64,000 nucleotides of DNA from Notospermus geniculatus. Lineage: Eukaryota; Nemertea; Pilidiophora; Heteronemertea; Lineidae. The translations under genes were made by a program, and so were the position numbers. The notes below the pieces were generated by a model. The model saw only the letters and a list, made by a program, of their open reading frames with translations. It was not told where the DNA came from and did no database searches. Below, piece by piece: positions 57,801 through 64,000 of the stretch; positions within the stretch are counted from its first letter, which is position 1, and every line of letters begins with the position of its first letter. Where the stretch lies: assembly GCA_002633025.1 (NCBI GenBank), contig NMRB01000540.1:162213-226212 (forward strand), given 5' to 3'.

Positions 57801-60800
57801 TTAGACCATCAGAGCGAATTACTAACAATTTATTTCTTTAAAAAAATTATATTCAAATTGTTGATTTTCCATCGAGAATTCTCATAATCTGAATGGGTTG
57901 CTCTTTGAACCTACGTAGTGGGTCAGAGTTGATAAAGCGCTCTAACTCTGAGGAACCAAGTGTGAGACCCTACGTTTAACAGGAATCTCAGTCTCAGTTT
58001 GTGATTATTTGCAATAGAGGGAGAGTAGTGTACACTGTTGGCTTTGTCATCTGCTACCATTGTATATTATTCATGATGTATTTGTTGAGATCATAATGTT
58101 CCTGAACCTAGCTTTGACACCAGTTCCTGTGGTATACAATGTTGACAGGGCATCTAGGTCATTTTGGCAAAGGGAAATAAAATTCATGGTTCTTGTTCCC
58201 CAGGGGGACTTTTTGTAGGTGCACTTGGTGGTTGTGGTTTCTATTATCAAACGCTTGACATCAAACCTGTGGTGGTTCTGAGGTTATTTCATTTCATGTT
58301 GTTTCTTGTATGTTATCTGAGAAAAGAATAATCTGTAAATTCAAAGAAAATCTCATTCTTTCACTCCTAAAACAATATTGTGGACATTTCCTGACTACCA
58401 TGCTAACATACAAAAAATTAACACATCATTTTGGATATTTATGAACTTCTGTAAGAAGCAATTGACATGATTGACCTTAAAGGAGCATGGTATTGGATCT
58501 CAAATGCTGTATTTGACTGCCGACGTAAAGGGAGCCACCTAGCGGCAGTAAGATTAACTACAAAAATGCATTGCAAAATGTAGTCCTACGTATAAATCGG
58601 GTCAATTCGCCGACAACGTAGTTAGTCCCTGGGTTGGAGAGTGGCGCGGTACCGCCAGCTGTCGAGAAAAAGTGACAATATCGTTGACCTTTTACATCAT
58701 CTTTAAGATTCAGACTAGAAAATATTTGGGTGCTGGTAATACCATCCATGGTCATCTCAGTATGGCCATCCCCATAGGCCCTACCATGGATGTTGGCCCA
58801 ATTGTATTATGTTGGGAAGGTGTACCCAATAGTACACCTAAAATAAGGTACCATCATGAAGGGAAGTTAAAATCGAGGAAGATTTTCATGTGGCCTCAGC
58901 TTGTTGGCCAAGAGAGCTTACAATAGAGTTGTCTATTCTATGTGTGGAAAGTGTGTGTATCCTGGTCTTGACAATGTTCTGAATACCTAATGACTCACTT
59001 ACCAAACTTGAGATCGGTGTGGTTCCACTACACTCTTCTGAAAGAGGGCAAGGTGTACATCCCTCTAAAATAGCCAAATCAGGGGATGAATTGTCCTAGG
59101 TACCCCAGTACCAGTATTAGTTGTCCTAAGAACAACTTTGCGAGGTATGATTTGTCCTCCGTACCAATTATCCCATGTAGAGTCCTCGGTACACCGAGGC
59201 CTACCGGTAGGTACCTGTCGTATTTGGTCTGAAATTTTGCCCTAGGTACAAATTGTCTTAGGTATGAATTGTCCTGGGAACGAATTGCCTGTTCCCCGGA
59301 CGATTACGGGAGATACTATTCCCAGTAACAAGAAGCTGTAAAAGGAACAGCCTGATTCTAATCTTGGTTTCTAAATGGGTGGCAGGTTCCACCTGCCACG
59401 TTTTTCACAAAAAAGTGATGCATATCTTCAAAATCTCAAATAATAGAGCATTAAGCAATAATCGAGCATTAAAAGTGATATCTGATTCTCAACCAGCCAT
59501 TTGGTAGACAATAGAGTAACTGTACTGTGTGTTGCCATTGCCCAAGGGCTGGTACAGCCCTCCCATAAGGCCACATAAAAAAAAAAAAATGGTGAGCGTC
59601 CTTTTCTCGGGGAGNAAAGTGTGTGTATCCTGGTCTTGACAATGTTCTGAATACCTAATGACTCACTTACCAAACTTGAGATCGGTGTGGTTCCACTACA
59701 CTCTTCTGAAAGAGGGCAAGGTGTACATCCCTCTAAAATAGCCAAATCAGGGGATGAATTGTCCTAGGTACCCCAGTAGGCCTACCAGTATGAGTTGTCC
59801 TAAGAACAACTGTGCGAGGTATGATTTGTCCTCCGTACCAATTATCCCATGTAGAGTCCTCGGTACACCGAGGCCTACCGGTAGGTACCTGTCGTATTTG
59901 GTCTGAAATTTTGCCCTAGGTACAAATTGTCTTGGGTATGAATTGTCCTGGGAACGAATTGCCTGTTCACCGGACGATTACGGGAGATACTATTCCCAGT
60001 AACAAGAAGCTGTAAAAGGAACAGCCTGATTCTAATCTTGGTTTCTAAATGGGTGGCAGGTTCCACCTGCCATGTTTTTCACAAAAAAGTGATGCAAATC
60101 TTCAAAATCTCAAATAATAGAGCATTAAGCAATAATTGAGCATTAAAAGTGATATCTGATTCTCAACCAGCCATTTGGTAGACAATTGAGTAACTGTACT
60201 GTGTGTTGCCATTGCCCAAGGGCTGGTACAGCCCTCCCATGTACCAGATGAAAATCATGTTTCTGTGGGCAGAATTGCTACCATGGCATATTACTTGGTG
60301 ACAAGGGGTGGCCTGGTCACTGTGGGGTATTCTACAGAAAGAGGATGGAGATTTTTCTGGTTCATATCTGTGTGAACATGGTGAATAGAAACTTTAGAAA
60401 TTGATTGAATGCTAATAGAGGTCAGTTGGGGCACGTTTAGTGCTGAAGTGTACTTTATGAATTAAAGGCATTGAACTATTTGAATTCATTGAAATCGTGT
60501 TCGCAGTAAAGTTTATTCAAAAACTGATGAAGCGGCTGTTTGTTTTGGATGCTGCATCAACCATATTGAATGTCAGTACCGGTACTGTTGCAGTGTTTGG
60601 TGTCCTTGAATCGGCATCAAGTGAAATTGATTTGAATGAAGTGTGGCTGTAACAGGGTCCTAAAGTCTGCTTAGTCAGTGAAAGGTGTAAATAAATTATA
60701 ATGATTTATCAATTTGTGATCCATTTCAGACGAGAAACCACCAAAAAAAGACATCCCTAAAGACGAGAACAAGCCAGAAATTACATCACGTCCTTCAACA

Positions 60801-63800
60801 ACTATAAAACCTTCACCTCCCTCTACAACCTTGCCACCGTCTGCCACCCCACACCAAATCGTAGAAATCCCTATCAAAAAGAGGTGAGTGACATGTTGGA
60901 ATGGATCTGTAAAAATGGGCATATAGATGTATGCGGAGTCAAAAAATCTTTGGTTCAACTCTTCTGTGGGGATGCATGAGAGTAGCCCAAGGGCTAGGAC
61001 TTTGCCCTCCAAACAGGGTCATTCAGACACATCTCGTACACCTTACCTCATAAGGGACCCGATCGCTGAGTGAAATGACCTGAGTCTTAAGCCTGCCGCA
61101 CACTGGAGCTATCTGCTGAGCAAAAAGTCATTCGAGACTGTTTGCTCAGCAGATAGCTCGCATGTGCGCGTAATTTCGCTGAGTTTTTTGCCTCGTGAGG
61201 CAGAAAGCTCGCGTGTGCGCGTATTTTTCGGTGAGCTATCTGCTGAGCAAATGGTCTCGAATGACTTTTTTGCTCAGCAGATAGCTCCAGTGTGCAGCAG
61301 GCTTTAGGATGGAACATTTCCCAAAGTCTCTTGTCACCCAGAGGTATTAACACTTCCCTTTTCACCATGACTTCTTGTCAGTGTTTCAGGAGGAAAATGT
61401 TTCCCATACTAGGTATATATTGAAATGATATTCAGAATGGCTATTGAATATTTTGCCCATGGTTATTATATGCCATGAAGCTTATGCCAAATACTGTATT
61501 TTGATGACATACCACTCGCAGGTTTAGTATAAGAACATCATTGTTCTAAAATGTGTGGGTTGTATTTGGTATGTTGGGGGACAATGGAGGTGGAACCTTT
61601 AATGAAAGCAGAATTTGGCGTTGTTTTCCTTGGTCAATGGTCATATCTCTCTATATACATTTTTGTAGAAATTCTATTGTTATTTTGCCCTTGGCCAAAC
61701 TTGATATGTGTTAGCCGGAGGTGCTTCAGTTTTTGCCCTCGTGTTAATTATCTCTGTGGTTTATATGTTTGTCGCGTATTTGGAACAGGGTCCAGCAACA
61801 GTTTTGTTCAGTAGGGTACATCTAGTATAAAGCGATTCAATACAGAATTCTCGAAAGATTCCTTGCATGTATCACTTGTGTCTGAGTGGCCAAGTGCCAA
61901 CAACAATGCCTCTCATCCCTGAGGTAGTGGATTTGATTGCTAGTCACCTGTTTTGTTTGCCGCCTATGGCAACTGTCTTTGTCTGTGCAAGTTTTTTCTG
62001 AGGACCCTGATCCCCGTCATGAGATATGGGTACTTCAGAAATTGATGATAGGAAACTAAAAAAATATTTAAATATCTTGTAAAAATATTTAAATATCTTG
62101 TAAAATTCTGTTCCACATAATGAAAAGAAGACCAGTGGTGCTACCTAGGAATCAGAACTTACACTATAGTACGTTTAAGTCATCTGGAGCTCGATGGGCG
62201 TATGTCAATCAAACCCTTAGTAACCCAGACCACAATGAACTTAGGGGTTACTCTAAACGGTTCAACGCACATTGTTTTCTAACCAGCTGAACCTTGGTTT
62301 GAAATTGAACATACAACTAGACCTTGATTGAAATTGAACACAGGCACAGGCATGGGATTGGCTGGAAGTGTCCTGTCAATAAAACGCATGTCAATAGCCA
62401 GTCTTCACCAACAATACCAAGGTCTGCCTGACAACCGAAGGTCCGCCCATCGAGCTCCAGATGACTCAAACATACTATAAGTGGATGTACGTGTATTCCT
62501 CACTCAAAACCAGAGTTAAAGTTCTCAGAATTTTGGAACTTGGCAGTGTTATTTTATCTGTATCGCCTCAAATGTTGTATCAAGTTTCCTTTCTTCTTTC
62601 AGACCTGGAGGTTTTTGCGCTCCTTACAGTGGAACGATTTGTCGGCAATATATTGGCAATCAATCTGTATACTTCAACTCGACTTTCGACAACCCCGAGC
62701 AGGTGCATGAGAGTATTGTAAAAGGCTTATGGGACGAGATGCTATCGACATTTGACGTCAGCTGTCGCGGCCCAGCAGAGAAGATGCTGTGTCGCTTTGC
62801 CTTTCCTAATTGTGATATGACACAAGGTGCCCCTCGGCCGGCACCTATATGCAGGTGGGTGACTGACGCAGATGACATAAAATGTCTTCATCATACCTGT
62901 CGTTATAATTTGATGAGGCATTGGGTAGATGTCTTGAGTCTTAAGCCCCTTCCACAAAATGCGACGCAACTCAATATGACTCGATTATTCAGTAGTGTGA
63001 TGAAGTGGACACTTTGCAACAAGTTTTCAGTAATTGCATGACTCAGTCACTGGGGATTGAATACATGTATGTTGAGTCTCTTGCAACCAAATTCTAGGAT
63101 GGCTGAATTACATCATGATTTGTGAGGTTCATGATACGATATGAGAATTGTAGCCGGTCACTGTCACATTTCGTCTCATGATTTGGTGGTTGAAAGTCAT
63201 AAATCTGCTTTGATCTCATCAACAGGCTACGACTAGTTGGAGTGTGTAGTCAGCTCCAGTCGTACAATTAATCTGTTTTAAATCTCCTATCGTGATGAGA
63301 CAATCACGTTACAATGAGTTGCATTTTGCAGAGTCTGGTCAGGGCTTGAGATTTCGACTGGGTGCCTTTTGGTTAAGTCCAGTATGGAGGTTCTTCACTG
63401 ACGTCACATGGCCGCCATATTGGCCATCAAAATGAAGCCTGGAGGCTGCCATCTTGTTCTCGGTTCAAAAGTTTAGCGGCCCGTACAGACCACTGGGAGC
63501 ATACAACTCAACAAATGACTTTACCTCTTACAGTTTCTGAGCATAAGTAGTTGGTCTGGTGTGAAAACCATGTTGAAAACAAAGCGAATCGTCCATACGG
63601 CTTGCTGTACAAGAGGCCGATGACTGCCGACTACGTTAAAACTGCGTGCTGAACGCTGTGTTGATGCTGTGGCGTTGCGTCATTTGACGGCCAAAATGGC
63701 AGAAATTTTGAGCTGTGACGTCATGTGAAGAACCTCTATTCTACGACTGGTGTCGATGAGGAGAAAAATGACTCAAAACTTCTTTCTTCCAGAGAGCACT

Positions 63801-63992
63801 GCTACGCTGTGAAAGACCTTTATTGTTTGTCAGAGTGGCTTCTCCTATCTGATAACATCAACAAAGGAGTGTACCTGAAGTCACGCGGTCACTTCCGTTT
63901 GCCGATTTGCTCAGATCTTCCCAGTCGCCGAGATTCATCACAAGTTTGCTCAGAAGTGAAAGTCTATGAAAGACGTCCAGATCTTGTCTCAA
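39875..63992 (+). CDS. MUSK: MuSK/ROR-type receptor tyrosine kinase, ectodomain (3' partial)
   Basis: Exons: 39875-39941, 47182-47457, 48331-48455, 49143-49247, 49351-49510, 53355-53432, 60730-60883, 62603-62854, 63793-63992, all in phase (472 codons and one base). Exon 1 is a signal peptide (MKLLLILFCLCLELLPRANS). Exon 2 is one Ig domain (VLYCDATGKPRPHITWMKYD to DTGKYKCIAKN). Exons 3-5 make a second (LVLACVAMGIPMPEILWLKN to TAKYSCEIRNK). Then come an acidic linker, a Lys/Pro/Thr/Ser stalk (SRPSTTIKPSPPSTTLPPSA) and a Frizzled cysteine-rich domain with ten Cys (GFCAPYSGTICRQYIGN, FAFPNCDMTQGAPRP, CREHCYAVKDLYCLSEWLLL, LPICSDLP, SSQVCSEV). Two Ig domains and the EHCYAVKDLYC block fit MuSK better than ROR, which usually has one Ig. 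Kringle, membrane and kinase parts would lie past the window; there is a donor at 63993. MuSK binds agrin-LRP4 or Wnt ligands in vertebrates; the ligand here is unknown. Confidence 0.82.
40273..40596. other. assembly gap (324 N) in MuSK-like intron 1
   Basis: An unbroken run of N between ggcccctcccaatgtggcat and a C run. Coding phase between exons 39875-39941 and 47182-47457 is intact, so no exon need be lost, though an additional in-frame exon cannot be excluded. Confidence 0.97.
41247..41731. mobile_element. MITE family D (copy 2)
   Basis: The left end taagccaggcttacatcgca and the right end gatgtacgctaggcttta are inverted. It carries many cttgcgactg and cagtcgcaag words on both arms and matches 29033-29770 in the opposite orientation. 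It lies in MuSK-like intron 1. Confidence 0.75.
41732..43023. other. MuSK-like intron 1, nothing recognised
   Basis: No repeat ends, exon-like segments or RNA gene were recognised here. Open frames are short and lack splice context. Confidence 0.4.
43024..43246. mobile_element. MITE with TTAAAGCC ends
   Basis: The left end ttaaagccatacaatcacga and the right end gattgtgtggctttaa are inverted. Subterminal gagctaccgtagcc and ggctacggtagctc also pair. Confidence 0.75.
43247..44972. other. MuSK-like intron 1, nothing recognised
   Basis: No exon, repeat pair or RNA gene is supported. A duplicated theme (gaggcagagtgaaaattagct near 43382 and gcaagaataaaaatcagctga near 43578) suggests an old, degenerate local duplication. 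Confidence 0.35.
44973..45492. mobile_element. MITE family D (divergent copy 3)
   Basis: The left end taaagccaagcatagatcgg and the right end gtcgatgtgtgctaggcttta are inverted. The subterminal gacttgcgactggaagcaac and gttgcttccagtccc pair. Only the ends and word style match copies 1 and 2. Confidence 0.65.
45963..46045 (-). mobile_element. Penelope-tail motif downstream of the GIY-YIG fragment
   Basis: On the minus strand: ctagagtttcggattgtaaa, gttccagcctgaagaagacc, ccggttggggtcgaaaattc, gcaaac. It lies about 700 bp 3' of the endonuclease stop in the same orientation. That is where a Penelope-like element's terminal repeat is expected. Confidence 0.6.
46723..46995 (-). mobile_element. Penelope-like retroelement, C-terminal GIY-YIG endonuclease fragment
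   Basis: The minus strand reads IYEKYVGQTMCFRRRMNNHK, followed by NIRRGIEDERDCSLLYTHFK, a block with LPGHSIKDLMFTILE, LSTELKWMWTLKTITPSGLN and a stop at 46723. This matches the GIY-YIG nuclease at the end of Penelope-like reverse transcriptases: YVGQT, an Arg-rich helix, a His-Phe pair and the closing ELKWMWTLKT.PSGLN block. It is 5'-truncated, since no reverse transcriptase lies upstream, and directly abuts a copy of the terminal module gcacaaaaattgacacacaa (46988-47010). Partial terminal repeats in front of truncated bodies are typical of this class. Confidence 0.75.
47568..47844. mobile_element. MITE family E (CAGTAC...TTGACCT ends), copy 1
   Basis: The ends cagtacgttgcaaaattgac and gtcaattatgcaacatactg are inverted and flanked by TA on both sides, as for Tc1-mariner relatives. 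Interior words tcttccgcggacgtc and gaagacgtaacgtcatt recur in the copies at 50768 and 54890. Confidence 0.8.
47846..48093. mobile_element. MITE with TAAGCCTAGTTTATACTTCGACGC ends
   Basis: The left end tagcctagtttatacttcga and the right end tcgaagtataaactaggctta are inverted. The interior is rich in gtcggcgtc words. It abuts family E copy 1. Confidence 0.75.
49143..49247 (+). CDS. MUSK: MuSK-like Ig2 middle exon lacking an initiator Met
   Basis: This 105-nt exon has an acceptor tttttaccag and donor ttgact|gtaaat, phase 0 at both ends. It reads DFLQTNPFGDHPFKKSADIS and then PTKMKDEMLNKGALT. It is required to give the second Ig domain its normal spacing between the Trp of ILWLKNGTV and the second Cys of AKYSCEIR, and it joins to IKDEYSGYNFSK. 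Confidence 0.7.
50768..51043. mobile_element. MITE family E, copy 2
   Basis: The ends cagtacggagcacaattgac and gtcaattgtgcagagtaatg are inverted and TA-flanked. The interior contains gacgttacgtcttcac and catccgcggagg as in the other copies. It is followed within 20 bp by MITE family A (51059). Confidence 0.75.
51059..51250. mobile_element. MITE family A (second copy)
   Basis: The ends ttaaggcggctctccacgtg and cacgtggagagccgccttta are inverted. The interior matches 13464-13640 in reverse orientation, including gcgcaagttg, caattcaccattatttgttc and cataaacaactgctcgcagt. Confidence 0.75.
53026..54402. repeat. haplotype overlap copy A
   Basis: It starts ataacaacggccaaaaatgc and ends acatcagcttggat at the N. 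It is near-identical to 54404-56295 except for insertions in the latter. It contains MuSK-like exon 53355-53432. Confidence 0.75.
53933..54085. mobile_element. MITE with TAAGGCTGCGTTTA ends
   Basis: The ends taaggctgcgtttagctgac and gtccagtaaacgcagctta are inverted. The inner agcttatacc and ggtatacggg words are related. The allelic copy is 55572-55976, carrying the extra insertion. Confidence 0.65.
54890..55157. mobile_element. MITE family E, copy 3: polymorphic insertion
   Basis: A 268-bp element with ends cagtacctcgcacaattgac and gtcaattgtgccaggtactg, inserted between direct TA dinucleotides (54888-54889 and 55158-55159). The matching site in the other haplotype copy (around 53517-53522, atgctaacttctaaattc) is empty. 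Confidence 0.85.
55636..55911. mobile_element. second insertion polymorphism in copy B
   Basis: Copy A reads gcaatatgttgtatgtgaaa straight through, whereas copy B has about 276 bp (tagcaagaacccgtgggaat to agcattattatatagat) between ttgta and tgtgaaa. No clear inverted repeat or coding is seen. Helitron-like or SINE-like ends were not recognised, so the class is open. Confidence 0.55.
56838..57111. mobile_element. foldback element with acidic minus-strand ORF start
   Basis: The ends gcaatagacaaatcccaaat and atttgggatttgtctattgc are exact inverses. Arms of about 90 bp also pair over gaaatggcaaacagaacc and cttgacctgaaacc with mismatches. On the minus strand the centre reads KTPRPSDDSEFDDIASDS, an acidic N terminus like that of some cut-and-paste transposases. 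This suggests a deletion derivative; the transposase itself is absent. Confidence 0.65.
57112..58947. other. MuSK-like intron, nothing recognised
   Basis: No exon-like segment, paired repeat end or RNA gene is supported across this 1.8 kb. Sequence is A+T-rich and of ordinary composition. Confidence 0.4.
58948..60240. repeat. 623-bp block duplicated around a single-N join
   Basis: Positions 58948-59570 and 59616-60240 both start aaagtgtgtgtatcctggtc and end gctggtacagccctcccat, with roughly 2% difference by eye (for example ccagtaccagtattag against ccagtaggcctaccagtat). They are separated by 44 bp of contig-end sequence and the N at 59615. Inside are degenerate tandem gaattgtcctaggtac words. 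Confidence 0.78.
61088..61307. mobile_element. MITE with TAAGCCTGC ends and internal repeats
   Basis: The ends taagcctgccgcacactgga and tccagtgtgcagcaggcttta are inverted. The word agctatctgctgagcaaa, or its complement, occurs four times, giving a double-nested palindrome. Confidence 0.8.
62162..62480. repeat. foldback MITE
   Basis: The left end actatagtacgtttaagtca and the right end tgactcaaacatactata are inverted. The inner tctggagctcgatgggcg and cgcccatcgagctccaga pair exactly. Confidence 0.75.
62603..63992 (+). CDS. MUSK: Frizzled cysteine-rich domain exons of the MuSK-like receptor (detail)
   Basis: Two exons (62603-62854, 63793-63992) joined in phase 2 through an Arg codon (ag|a). They hold all ten cysteines of the Frizzled fold: GFC, TIC, VSC, MLC, PNC, PIC, EHC, LYC, PIC, QVC. 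Two N-glycosylation sequons, NQS and NST, lie between the second and third. The large intron carries a foldback at 62856-63790 (see 63384). Confidence 0.85.
63384..63738. mobile_element. MITE with TGGAGGTTCTTCAC ends
   Basis: The left end atggaggttcttcactgacg and the right end cgtcatgtgaagaacctcta are inverted. Subterminal tcacatggccgccatattgg and gacggccaaaatggc are related. It sits in the intron splitting the Frizzled domain. Confidence 0.7.
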
Positions 63993-64000
63993 GTGAGTTG

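Noticed and set aside
61880-61960. tRNA-like start gtgtctgagtggccaagtgcc
   Set aside because: The B box is degenerate (ggatttgattgct) and stems do not pair; at most an old SINE relic.

Overview
This is nuclear DNA from a marine invertebrate, most likely a lophotrochozoan or an invertebrate deuterostome. The genes are split by introns with GT/AG ends, intergenic and intronic DNA is packed with short foldback transposons, and frequent acatgtacatgt, aggcctac and taccggta strings are of the kind common in such genomes. There are no operons, prokaryotic genes or CRISPR arrays. The phylum cannot be fixed from the sequence alone. The window is a draft assembly: two long N gaps (27161-27590, 40273-40596) and seven single-N joins (1336, 11675, 16892, 21278, 31787, 54403, 59615). 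At least three of these joins are flanked by near-identical sequence, so they look like unmerged overlapping haplotype contigs and not real tandem duplications.

Four protein-coding genes are recognisable. (1) Plus strand, about 1493-21579: a CCDC17-like gene, 5' incomplete, with about 27 exons. Its first half matches the vertebrate CCDC17 core; its second half is a long C2-like extension. (2) Minus strand, 30875 down to 25266: DMAP1, a chromatin subunit of the NuA4/TIP60 and SRCAP complexes, ten exons assembled, first exon not found. (3) Plus strand, 33503-38160: a complete 582-residue homologue of the methylcrotonyl-CoA carboxylase beta subunit (MCCC2), divergent at positions conserved in the active family. 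(4) Plus strand, 39875 to beyond the window end: a receptor tyrosine kinase ectodomain of MuSK/ROR type (signal peptide, two Ig domains, Ser/Thr/Pro-rich stalk, Frizzled cysteine-rich domain); the membrane and kinase parts lie outside.

CCDC17 and DMAP1 are tail to tail; DMAP1 and the MCCC2-like gene are head to head, with a YY1-like CCGCCATCTTG site about 110 bp before the MCCC2-like start. The four genes have no obvious joint pathway.

The rest is mobile-element debris: more than 25 foldback or MITE copies in about ten families, a hAT-like element with 7-bp target duplications, a Penelope-like retroelement fragment with a GIY-YIG endonuclease end, several copies of its hairpin-containing terminal motif, one probable tRNA-derived SINE, a roughly 146-bp tandem satellite and a SAP-domain exon near the left edge. 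The haplotype overlap at 53026-56295 records two insertion polymorphisms, one a 268-bp MITE with a clean TA target duplication, which suggests recent mobility.
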